A stretch of DNA of 64,000 nucleotides from Cyanobacteria bacterium UBA791 (lineage in GTDB: Bacteria > Cyanobacteriota > Vampirovibrionia > Gastranaerophilales > Gastranaerophilaceae): the NCBI GenBank assembly GCA_002297005.1, contig DBIX01000068.1:29015-93014 (forward strand), in the 5' to 3' direction. Each line of letters starts with the position of its first letter. Position 1 is the first letter of the stretch. The notes under the pieces are model-generated. The model did not search any database. It was not told the origin of the DNA and saw only the letters and a list, made by a program, of their open reading frames with translations. Of this stretch, positions 1 through 7,207 are shown piece after piece. A program made the position numbers and the translations under genes.

Positions 1-351
1 TAAAAAGCTTTCTAAAAATTTTAAATGATTTTTTATTACAAAGAAAAAGTCAGGATCTTCTGCTAAAAAGTATTTACTATTAGCCATTTTTAGTGCTATA
101 GTCATACCTTGTCCGTGTTGTACAGACCCCATACTTCCTCGTTCATCATTATAGACAATTTTTATATTTTTCCATTTTGCATTATAAGGTTTTGTTAAAT
201 CTTCTAATTCATCTTTTTGAAATGGGTTAGAATTATCAACGATAATTATTTCAAATTCATTTGGATCATTAAATTCGTATAAAATTTTAAGCTGATAATT
301 TAAATAAACAGCTGTTTTATAATTTACAAATGCAATTGTCCATTTTTTCAT
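1..351 (-). CDS. Glycosyltransferase family 2, partial (3' end outside the window)
   Basis: The first 117 codons read as the N-terminal half of a GT-A fold glycosyltransferase. They begin MKKWTIAFVNYKTAVYLN, and a hydrophobic strand leads into IIIVDNSN, the usual nucleotide-sugar-binding start of family 2 enzymes. The frame is open to the window edge, so the C-terminal half is missing here. It is the most downstream visible gene of the minus-strand surface-polysaccharide cluster, only a few bases after the acetyltransferase gene. It probably transfers a sugar to a lipid-linked glycan at the inner face of the membrane. The donor and acceptor cannot be told from this fragment. Confidence 0.75.
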   Translation of the reverse strand, partial: MKKWTIAFVNYKTAVYLNYQLKILYEFNDPNEFEIIIVDNSNPFQKDELEDLTKPYNAKWKNIKIVYNDERGSMGSVQHGQGMTIALKMANSKYFLAEDPDFFFVIKNHLKFLESFL

Positions 352-354
352 TTA

Positions 355-1035
355 CTACTCCTTTGTTTCAAAGTATTCATTTAATGTTCCAACAATTTTT
401 GCTGGATTCCCAGCTACAATAACATTTTTAGGGAAAGATTTTGTAACTACTGAACCAGCTCCTACAATTGTATTTTTTCCAAGCTTAACACCTTTTAGAA
501 TCAACGAATTTGAACCAATCCAACAGTTTTCTTCAATTTCAACCCTCGAAGTTTTTATTACCCCCCCCCATTCAGTAGTAGCAAGCCTTTTGACCGGATT
601 CAGGTCATGAAAATTGGAATCTACAATTGTAACGTTAAATCCTAGTAATACGTCATTACCAATAACTACCCCTCCATTATCTGCAAGCCCCTCGGCAATT
701 ATTGTTAAGTTATTGTTTGAAAAAATATTATTTCCAAATTTTATTACTGATTCAGAATTTCGTGATTCTATATAGCTGGGAACATAAAAATTTGGAGATG
801 TATCACCACCAAAATGAACATTTTCTCCGAACATGAATTTTCCTTTGCCTTTAAAAATAACTGGGTTCCGTATTACTGGATTACCAATAATATTTACCTT
901 GTTTGATAAAATATTCTTGCAATATAATACACGAATAATTTCGTCAAAATAAAAAATTTTTGATTTTAAATTTGGGTATTTTTTATTCCAAAGATATAAT
1001 TTTGTACTTCTTATCCATTTTGATAATTTAGACAT
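355..1035 (-). CDS. Hexapeptide-repeat (left-handed beta-helix) O-acetyltransferase
   Basis: The C-terminal half carries runs of the hexapeptide pattern (VVIGNDVLLGFNVTI, VEIEENCWIGSNSLILKGV, LGKNTIVGAGSVV) and ends with the family signature VIVAGNPAKIVG. This is the WbbJ/Maa-type acyl-CoA sugar acetyltransferase fold. An upstream in-frame ATG exists, but the chosen start (MSKLSKWI) overlaps the stop of the preceding gene and has a G-rich ribosome site. A run of nine G lies in the coding strand at 561-569, encoding the WGG of EWGGVIK. Slippage there would truncate the enzyme before its last helix coils, so O-acetylation of the surface glycan may be phase-variable (inference). Confidence 0.85.
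   Translation of the reverse strand: MSKLSKWIRSTKLYLWNKKYPNLKSKIFYFDEIIRVLYCKNILSNKVNIIGNPVIRNPVIFKGKGKFMFGENVHFGGDTSPNFYVPSYIESRNSESVIKFGNNIFSNNNLTIIAEGLADNGGVVIGNDVLLGFNVTIVDSNFHDLNPVKRLATTEWGGVIKTSRVEIEENCWIGSNSLILKGVKLGKNTIVGAGSVVTKSFPKNVIVAGNPAKIVGTLNEYFETKE
561..569 (-). repeat. Poly-G(9) tract inside the acetyltransferase gene
   Basis: Nine consecutive C on the plus strand (nine G in the coding sense) in an otherwise strongly AT-rich gene. The reading frame is intact at this length. Such tracts in surface-glycan genes of other bacteria are classic sites of slipped-strand phase variation; here that role is inference. Confidence 0.75.
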
Positions 1036-1570
1036 TAAACCCCCCAGAAAGATACTCACGTTTTAAAATGCTCATCATTTCATAGTCCTTATATTTTCCC
1101 TCAGAAAATATAGCTTCTCTTTGAACACCTTCATACGTAAAGCCCATCTTTTTATACAAAGATTTTGCAACATTGTTATCTTCTAAAACATACAAATACA
1201 GTCTATTCATATTCATATAGTCAAAGCCATATTTAAATATCAGTTTAAACATTTCTTTTGCATAACCGTTACCTCTATGTTTTGGATCAATGTCACCACC
1301 AACACACATAGATTTATTAATTAAATCTATTTCTGTAATACGAACCATCCCAATTTTTTCGTTAGAAATATCGTTAAATTTTTCAAAAATCATATAACAT
1401 TTGCTTTTATCACTTTGTAATGAATTAAACCAAGTTTTTTGCATAGAATCATTCAACAAGCAGAAAGTACCCAAAAATTTATTTGTGTCAGGATTTTCCC
1501 TTAAAGTCTTAACCCAAACTAAATCATCTTCTTCTACTAGTCTTAGTACAAAATTATTATTTTTAAGCAT
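1028..1570 (-). CDS. GNAT family N-acetyltransferase (RimJ/RimL-like)
   Basis: The 180-residue protein has the GNAT acetyl-CoA-binding motif A (IDPKHRGNGYAKEMFKLIF, around residues 94-112) and motif B (LYVLEDNNVAKSLYKKMGFTYEG), ending with a typical YKDYEMMSILKREY tail. Within glycan clusters such enzymes N-acetylate amino sugars, as PseH and WecD do. The aminotransferase encoded just upstream would supply the amino group. Its stop codon overlaps the start of the hexapeptide acetyltransferase, and its own start overlaps the end of the HEPN-like gene, so all are probably co-transcribed and translationally coupled. The exact substrate is not visible. Confidence 0.8.
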   Translation of the reverse strand: MLKNNNFVLRLVEEDDLVWVKTLRENPDTNKFLGTFCLLNDSMQKTWFNSLQSDKSKCYMIFEKFNDISNEKIGMVRITEIDLINKSMCVGGDIDPKHRGNGYAKEMFKLIFKYGFDYMNMNRLYLYVLEDNNVAKSLYKKMGFTYEGVQREAIFSEGKYKDYEMMSILKREYLSGGFNV

Positions 1571-2072
1571 TATCTTCCCTCTTTTTGTTGCTTTTATATT
1601 GTATTTCTATAAATTGCATTAAAAATTCATTTATTAATTCAAAATTACATTCTTGCTCAGTATTAAAAACATCTTTTTCCCCATGAAATAAGTTATTTCT
1701 AAATCTAAAGCAAATATATAAACAACATTTTATTTTAGAATGTAAGTCAATGTCTGTTACATGTTTTTTAAAGGCTTTTTCTATTTGCTTACAATACTTT
1801 TCCTCAAGATTAAGAGCATCTTTTAAATCTTTGTCTAAATATCTGTTTCTGAAATATTCATACAATGAAATATCAAAAGTATTTTCATTTATATTTTCTG
1901 AAAGATTTTTTACAAAATTCTCAACATCTTTAATTCGTGCGGATTTCTTCATACACTCATCTTCAAATAAGTTCCAAACTAAAACAAACATCAAAGTTTG
2001 AGCATTTTCTTTTATAAAAGTTGATACATCTCCACTAAAAACAATATTCTTTAAATGGGAATATTTAGTCAT
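1563..2072 (-). CDS. Hypothetical HEPN-like protein in glycan cluster
   Basis: The 169-residue protein is mostly predicted helix. It carries RNNLFHG at residues 125-131, which fits the R-x4-H signature of HEPN domains (R125, H130). In ribonucleolytic HEPN proteins this pair forms the active site; in others it is structural. I do not recognise a closer family. It lies between the aminotransferase and the GNAT gene and overlaps the latter by 8 bases, so it is part of the operon, though a sugar-related role is not obvious. It could be a toxin-like ribonuclease, or a degenerate helical-bundle protein whose motif is chance. Confidence 0.55.
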   Translation of the reverse strand: MTKYSHLKNIVFSGDVSTFIKENAQTLMFVLVWNLFEDECMKKSARIKDVENFVKNLSENINENTFDISLYEYFRNRYLDKDLKDALNLEEKYCKQIEKAFKKHVTDIDLHSKIKCCLYICFRFRNNLFHGEKDVFNTEQECNFELINEFLMQFIEIQYKSNKKREDNA

Positions 2073-2089
2073 TTTATTTCGCTCCTTTC

Positions 2090-3229
2090 TTACTTTGCAT
2101 ATTTAATAACTTGTTCTGCAATATATTCTCGTTGTTCTTTTGTTACCCACCAACCAACAGGAATACATAAGTGAGTTCTATTAAATTGTTCTACTCCTGG
2201 TAATTCTGCTTTAAATTCTGCAAACATTGAATGTGTATCATTTCTAGCATGTACTTTAGATGACATAATATTCAATTCTTTTAATTTAGCCATCAATTCA
2301 TCTCTATTATCAATATGAATTGTATATAACCAATAAGCAGATTTCCCATCTGGATTTTCTAAAACTGGTGTTACATTTGAACAATTTTTAAATGCTTCAT
2401 CATAAAATTTAGCATTAGCTCTATGTTTTTCAATAATGTCAGATAGATGTTTAAAGTTTTCGTTTCCAATAACAGCACATACATCGTTCATGTGAAATTT
2501 ATAACCAGCTTCTGGAACATCAATTTCGCATCTTAAGTCAACGCCTTCTCTTATAGTTCTATCAATACCATACCATTTTAGTAAATTTGCACGATTAAAA
2601 TCTTTTTCTGATTTAAGCCACAATACCCCCCCATCAACGGATGTAACGTGTTTGATAGCCTGTAATGAGTTCATTGAAAAGTCTGAATGATTACCAAACT
2701 TTTTACCTTTATATTCCATACCCATTGAATGAGCACCGTCTTCAACAGTTTTTATGCCTGCTTTATGTGCAATTTCATTTATTTTATCAATATTACAAGG
2801 GTTTCCACCCCAATGAACCATCGTTACAGCTTTTGTATTTTTTGTTATTTTATTTTCAATATCTTTAGGTGAGATTGAGCCTGTTATTGGGTCAACATCA
2901 GCCCAAACTATTTTTGCACCATTACTAATAATTGGAGTATTAGTTGCGGTACAAGTAATTGGTGTTGTAATAATTTCATCAACATTTGAATTTTTATAAC
3001 TTTTATAATCATTTTGATGTAACGCTATATGGTATGCTAAATGTAAGGCAGACGTACCTGCATTTAAAGTTACAACCTTGTCATTTCCTGTATATTCTTT
3101 CAAATTTTTTTCAAACTCTTTAACTCTTGGACCTTCTCCAATCCAACCACTATGTATAGTTTCTAATAAAGGTTTATCTATATCTTTTGATACATAAACT
3201 TTAAACAATGGAATCATTTCTTTTTGCAT
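2090..3229 (-). CDS. DegT/DnrJ/EryC1/StrS-family sugar aminotransferase
   Basis: This is a PLP-dependent aminotransferase of normal family length (379 residues). Visible motifs are NAGTSALHLA (cofactor phosphate), TVEDGAHSMG with the pyridine-binding D164, and the Schiff-base lysine K193 in NSLQAIKHV. The family transfers an amino group from glutamate to a keto-sugar nucleotide, giving amino sugars such as perosamine or 4-amino-4,6-dideoxy sugars. An in-frame second Met follows at residue 5. A seven-G tract (2626-2632) encodes the DGGV after the lysine. The gene follows the epimerase directly in the operon and should feed the GNAT acetyltransferase. Confidence 0.88.
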   Translation of the reverse strand: MQKEMIPLFKVYVSKDIDKPLLETIHSGWIGEGPRVKEFEKNLKEYTGNDKVVTLNAGTSALHLAYHIALHQNDYKSYKNSNVDEIITTPITCTATNTPIISNGAKIVWADVDPITGSISPKDIENKITKNTKAVTMVHWGGNPCNIDKINEIAHKAGIKTVEDGAHSMGMEYKGKKFGNHSDFSMNSLQAIKHVTSVDGGVLWLKSEKDFNRANLLKWYGIDRTIREGVDLRCEIDVPEAGYKFHMNDVCAVIGNENFKHLSDIIEKHRANAKFYDEAFKNCSNVTPVLENPDGKSAYWLYTIHIDNRDELMAKLKELNIMSSKVHARNDTHSMFAEFKAELPGVEQFNRTHLCIPVGWWVTKEQREYIAEQVIKYAK

Positions 3230-3257
3230 AATTTTTTATTTCCTTTCTTGATATTTA

Positions 3258-4277
3258 TTAATTCATGTAGTAACTTTTGTACCATTCAACAAAATTATGT
3301 ACCCCTTCTTCTACGTTAACTTGGGGTTTAAAGTCGAAGGTTTCATATAAATCTGTATTATCAGCTTCTGATTTTACAACTTCTCCTGGTTGAATAGGCA
3401 TAAAGTTTATTATTGCTTTTTTACCTATTTCTTTTTCCATAAGCTCAATATATCTCATCAACTCAACTGGATGAGAATTACCGATATTGTAAATTTTGAA
3501 TGGTGCTACACCACTAGCTGATGGATCTGGTACAGCTACGTTTCTATCCCAATTTTTATCAACCTCAGGAAGTTTACCTAAAAGTACCTTACAAACACCT
3601 TTTGCAATATCTTCAACATAAGTAAAATCTCTAATCATTTTGCCATTATTGAATACATTAATTGGTTTTTCTTCAATAATATTTTTCACAAATATAAACA
3701 ATGCCATATCTGGTCTACCCCAAGGTCCATAAGCATTAAAAAATCTTAATCCAGTTGTTGGAATATTAAACAAATGAGCATAAGAATGAGCAATTACTTC
3801 GTTTGCTTTTTTAGTTGCAGCATAAAGACTCAATTGATGATTACAGCCATCAGATTCATCCCATGGCATTTTATTATTTGCTCCATAAACTGAGGCTGTT
3901 GATGCAAATACAAAATGTTCAATTTCATTATGTCTACATTGTTCTTCTAAATTTACAAAACCTATCAGATTTGAATCAACATAAGCATAAGGATTTTCAA
4001 ATGAATATCTAACTCCAGCTTGTGCAGCTAAGTTTAAAACTCTTTTTGGTTTATGAGTTTTAAATACTCTTGTTAAATTTTCTTTATCAACTAAATCAAT
4101 TCTTTCTTCAATAAAATTATCAAATTTATGTAGATTTTTTAATCTTGCTTCTTTTAAATTTACATCATAATAATCGTTAACGTTATCAATACCAATAACC
4201 TCATGACCTACTTTAAGTAATTCTAAAGCAACAAAATGACCTATAAATCCAGCTGTACCTGTTACCAACAATTTCAT
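3258..4277 (-). CDS. NAD-dependent epimerase, UDP-glucuronate 4-epimerase type
   Basis: This is an extended short-chain dehydrogenase of 339 residues. It has the Rossmann motif GTAGFIG (residues 7-13), the catalytic Y152xxxK156 in LYAATKKANE, and the RFFNAYGPWGRPDMA and PIQPGEVVKSEAD segments typical of LspL/CapI uronate epimerases. It would convert UDP-glucuronate to UDP-galacturonate, fitting the dehydrogenase gene immediately upstream. The two genes overlap in a TAATG, indicating translational coupling. The cluster context supports a uronic acid in the surface polysaccharide. It could act on a different UDP-uronate; the sequence alone does not settle that. Confidence 0.88.
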   Translation of the reverse strand: MKLLVTGTAGFIGHFVALELLKVGHEVIGIDNVNDYYDVNLKEARLKNLHKFDNFIEERIDLVDKENLTRVFKTHKPKRVLNLAAQAGVRYSFENPYAYVDSNLIGFVNLEEQCRHNEIEHFVFASTASVYGANNKMPWDESDGCNHQLSLYAATKKANEVIAHSYAHLFNIPTTGLRFFNAYGPWGRPDMALFIFVKNIIEEKPINVFNNGKMIRDFTYVEDIAKGVCKVLLGKLPEVDKNWDRNVAVPDPSASGVAPFKIYNIGNSHPVELMRYIELMEKEIGKKAIINFMPIQPGEVVKSEADNTDLYETFDFKPQVNVEEGVHNFVEWYKSYYMN

Positions 4278-5032
4278 TATTTATCTTCTCCTCTAAATTC
4301 AATATTTAAAGGTTGCAATTCCTTTAATAGACTATGAATAGGCAAGCCCTCTGTCATCTTTGTTAAAGCATTAACATCTTTTGGAAAACATTTTCCGCCA
4401 TAACCAAATTTTCCATCAGGACCTGGAACCATTGTGTGTGGAGAATTTATATAACCACTAAGCAATATGCCTTGTTGAATTTTTCTATAATTTGCTTCCA
4501 TTCTCTTGCATAAATCATAGATTCCGTTAAAATACGTTACTTTTAATGCACCAAAAACATTGTGTGCATATTTAGTAATTTCTGCTTCTAAGGAAGTCAT
4601 TTCTATATGTTTTTTTCCTTTAAACATTTCACTTAACAATTCTGGCTCAGCAGTAAATACCATTGGTTGAGCACAAAAATCTTCGTATGCTGTGCGTTCT
4701 GTCAAAAATTCAGGCATAAAGTAAACTTGTCTACCTGTTTCTTGACTTAATTTGTCTGATGTTCCAGGTGTAATTGTTGTTCTTATAAATATTGGTTTAT
4801 CTGTTGGTAAATTATTAATAATCTCTTTTAAAACGGTTAAATCTTGTGTTCCGTCTTTTTCAGTTGGAATATGAATACTAATAAATACAACGTCTGCTTT
4901 TGTAACGTCATCATTGTATCCTTTGTATGGATCTGATACTAAGATATTTACACTTGGATTATGTTCTTCTAGCCATTTTTTTAAAGCTCCACCAATAAAG
5001 CCACATCCAACAATACCAATACTAATAGACAT
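4277..5032 (-). CDS. Short UDP-sugar 6-dehydrogenase-like protein without the C-terminal UDP domain
   Basis: The protein has an N-terminal NAD-binding motif (GIVGCGFIGGAL), a PEFLTER segment, EITKYAHNVF with K154, and the catalytic-cysteine loop GYGGKCFPKD with C215. These mark the UDP-glucose/UDP-ManNAc dehydrogenase family. It is only 251 residues, whereas the family is usually about 390-440, and the C-terminal UDP-binding domain is absent. The stop codon couples to the epimerase start, so this is not random truncation. It may be a naturally minimal version acting on a different carrier. Role in uronate formation is inferred from the adjacent epimerase. Confidence 0.78.
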   Translation of the reverse strand: MSISIGIVGCGFIGGALKKWLEEHNPSVNILVSDPYKGYNDDVTKADVVFISIHIPTEKDGTQDLTVLKEIINNLPTDKPIFIRTTITPGTSDKLSQETGRQVYFMPEFLTERTAYEDFCAQPMVFTAEPELLSEMFKGKKHIEMTSLEAEITKYAHNVFGALKVTYFNGIYDLCKRMEANYRKIQQGILLSGYINSPHTMVPGPDGKFGYGGKCFPKDVNALTKMTEGLPIHSLLKELQPLNIEFRGEDK

Positions 5033-5038
5033 TTTATA

Positions 5039-6334
5039 CTATCCCTTTCTTTTAAACGTAATTTTAATTCCAAATATCGTTAATACTTTTTTGTATTTTG
5101 AATTTGAAAGAATCGTTTTTATTGAAAATATTCTTTCAAACAAATTATTGTATTTAAGGCTTGTACAGTCCTGCATAGAAAGTAATTTTTCAATAGAAAA
5201 TAAATCATACTCACATCCAGCTGAACAAAATTCTGAATTTAGTTGTAAAGAATTACCACTCAGTACGTTTGAAACCAAATTAATCCACAAGGATTTTATT
5301 TGTTCATAATCGTATTTTTTCATCATATTTTTAGCTTCTTCACTAAATTTTGAACGCAAACTTTTATCATTTATTAAAACTTCAATTTTGTCTGCAAAAT
5401 CTTGATATGTTTCTTCTGTTAAAAATCCATTTTTATTGTCAATAATCAACTCATTAACGCCACTAGCACCTTTAAAACCAACTGCAGGAAGCCCAACACT
5501 TAAGGCTTCTGAAAGACCGTTTGGAAATCCTTCAAAATATGATGGAAAAGCACAAAAATCATATTTTAGATAAGTTTCAAAAGGTTCATTTGTAACTCCG
5601 CAAAAATGAATTTGGTTTTCTAATTTTAAAGATTTAACTAATTTAGTTAATTTTTCTTGTAATTCTAAAGGTTGAGATTGTCCATAAATATCAATTTCCC
5701 AATCCTTATATTTTAAGGCAATTAAAGCAAAGGACTTTATTAGAAATTCGTGTCCTTTCCAACAATCAATACGACTCAAATAGATTATTTTTTTCTTTTC
5801 AATATTACTATCAATAAATTTTATAGATTTTTTTGTAGGATTAGGTATACAAACGACTTTATTATCCTTTTTTATATACTCAGGTAATAATGCAAAGTAA
5901 CTAGGGAACAAAATTTGTGAAATTGTATTGGTATATAAATTTTCTAATTGTTCTGTATTCTTATTTACCGCAAAGTAAATATCTGGTCTTGATCTAAATA
6001 ATAATATTCTTGGGATACTATTATATTTCTCTAAAAGTTGTGCTTGCACATATAAATATGGAAAGAAAAACATAATAAGATCTGGTTTATAATTTCCAAT
6101 AAAACTATTTATTGCAGATGAAAAAGAAAAAGTGTTTTCGTAATAATTATAAAGATTCACAAATTTAACATTGTCTGATAAACTAGGGGGATTTCCATTT
6201 TTAGGTGAATAGCAAACTCCACAAACTTCATAATTTTCAGCTAATAAGTTTGATATACAGATAAATGAAGTAATTGCCCCACCTACAGTATCAATAACTT
6301 CAGGTTGAGTTACAATGCAAATCTTTTTTTTCAT
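5039..6334 (-). CDS. Glycosyltransferase family 4 (group 1)
   Basis: This is a GT-B enzyme with the C-terminal nucleotide-sugar domain of group 1 transferases: IIYLSRIDCWKGHEFLIKSF, a DIYG strand, and the donor-binding FPSYFEGFPNGLSEALSVGLP with the E-x7-E pattern. I chose MKKKICIVTQPEV as start because AGGTGG lies 8 bases upstream; a Met four residues earlier lacks this spacing. A C-terminal extension of about 70 residues ends in FGIKITFKRK, a tail common in glycan-cluster transferases. It is the first gene of the visible minus-strand operon, next to the phage island, and should assemble the surface polysaccharide. Confidence 0.88.
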   Translation of the reverse strand: MKKKICIVTQPEVIDTVGGAITSFICISNLLAENYEVCGVCYSPKNGNPPSLSDNVKFVNLYNYYENTFSFSSAINSFIGNYKPDLIMFFFPYLYVQAQLLEKYNSIPRILLFRSRPDIYFAVNKNTEQLENLYTNTISQILFPSYFALLPEYIKKDNKVVCIPNPTKKSIKFIDSNIEKKKIIYLSRIDCWKGHEFLIKSFALIALKYKDWEIDIYGQSQPLELQEKLTKLVKSLKLENQIHFCGVTNEPFETYLKYDFCAFPSYFEGFPNGLSEALSVGLPAVGFKGASGVNELIIDNKNGFLTEETYQDFADKIEVLINDKSLRSKFSEEAKNMMKKYDYEQIKSLWINLVSNVLSGNSLQLNSEFCSAGCEYDLFSIEKLLSMQDCTSLKYNNLFERIFSIKTILSNSKYKKVLTIFGIKITFKRKG

Positions 6335-6490
6335 ATACAAAACCACCTATCGAAATGAAAGTTTAAGTAATTTTTATAAAATTAAAACACAACCTTTTAA
6401 TTGAAATGTTGTAAATTATTTTATTCTTAAAGGTTAGCACAAACATCTTAAAAATTACATACAAATTTTTCCAAACAAAAAACTAACAAT

Positions 6491-6955
6491 TTAGTGTTTC
6501 AATTGAGTTATGAAAAGATTTGGGGTTATTATAACTTTATTTCTATGTTCAATTTGCCAAGTTTTTGGCATAAATTCACGCTGTGGCATATTTCTTTCGT
6601 CCATTCCAAAATTGTGAATTGCTGCATATTCTTTTGCTGTTCCTACGGTTAAAGTGTTATCTGTAATTTCTCTTGTGAAAGATTTTCTTAAATCGCCAGA
6701 ACGCTCAAGAATTTTCTTGTCTAATCCGTACTCGATTATCTTTTTTCTTTCGTAGTCTTCGCTTAAATCATCCCATTTTTCGCCACCTGCAACGCCCTCG
6801 GTATCGAAATTTTTATCTATTGTATTTAAAATAGAACGGCTTAATCTTCTAAATAAAGGTTTTAAATCGCCAAATGTTTCTTGAAGAGTTTTCATTTTCT
6901 TTTCAAAAAAATCTAGACCAATAATTTCAGTTTTAAACATTTCAACATCTGACAT
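6491..6955 (-). CDS. Phage virion morphogenesis protein, Mu gpG-like, C-terminus probably altered
   Basis: Residues 1-125 match the Mu G / phage tail-completion pattern: a helical start, then VAGGEKWDDLSEDYERKK, LERSGDLRKSFT, the strand TVGTAKEYAAIHNFG and the MPQREFMP loop. In the family this loop is followed by a short helix closing the protein. Here it runs into an unrelated, basic tail (KTWQIEHRNK...), suggesting the gene is cut or fused at about 6490-6560. The gene lies downstream of the MuF gene in the same order as in Mu-type phages. It marks the left edge of the phage-derived island. Probably non-functional. Confidence 0.75.
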   Translation of the reverse strand: MSDVEMFKTEIIGLDFFEKKMKTLQETFGDLKPLFRRLSRSILNTIDKNFDTEGVAGGEKWDDLSEDYERKKIIEYGLDKKILERSGDLRKSFTREITDNTLTVGTAKEYAAIHNFGMDERNMPQREFMPKTWQIEHRNKVIITPNLFITQLKH

Positions 6956-6968
6956 TTTTTTATTCCTT

Positions 6969-7088
6969 TTAATAATTGCTGTACTTAATTTCTTCTTTTA
7001 TTACCTCAATAACACCTACAACAAAGGCTATAGGAATAATGAAAGATAAAATAATATATTTGAATATGTTTTTTAGTAGTTTTTTCAT
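6969..7088 (-). CDS. Small single-pass membrane protein, 39 residues
   Basis: A 39-codon frame (MKKLLKNIFKYIILS...) has a clear ribosome site (AAAGGAT) 9 bases before ATG. It consists of a basic start, one hydrophobic stretch of about 18 residues and an acidic/basic tail. It lies 13 bases upstream of the gpG start and just downstream of a strong RNA hairpin element, between MuF and gpG. Function unknown. It could be a small phage membrane protein of holin or accessory type, but no signature proves that. Confidence 0.55.
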   Translation of the reverse strand: MKKLLKNIFKYIILSFIIPIAFVVGVIEVIKEEIKYSNY

Positions 7089-7128
7089 AGGCTTGAAATC
7101 CTTTCTTAAATATGTAATAATATAGGTA

Positions 7129-7207
7129 GAGTAATTTGATACTGTAAATCTGGCGACAGAGCCATCAGGCGACGGAGGGAATGCCAGTTCCTCTTATCAA
7201 GTTACTC
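7129..7207 (-). ncRNA. Three-tier palindromic RNA element between MuF and a small membrane protein
   Basis: Outer arms 7129-7141 and 7195-7207 pair over 13 bases with a single G-U. Inner arms CTGGC/GCCAG (7150-7154 and 7183-7187) pair again, and GCC-ATCA-GGC forms an apical hairpin. The middle is far more GC-rich than its surroundings and contains two copies of GGCGAC. The element overlaps the stop codon of the MuF gene. It could be a processing or attenuation structure, or an inserted palindromic repeat. I do not recognise an RNA family. Confidence 0.5.

Noticed and set aside
7129..7207. tRNA-like gene at the palindrome between MuF and the small gene
   Set aside because: No anticodon or T arm consensus; only nested stems.
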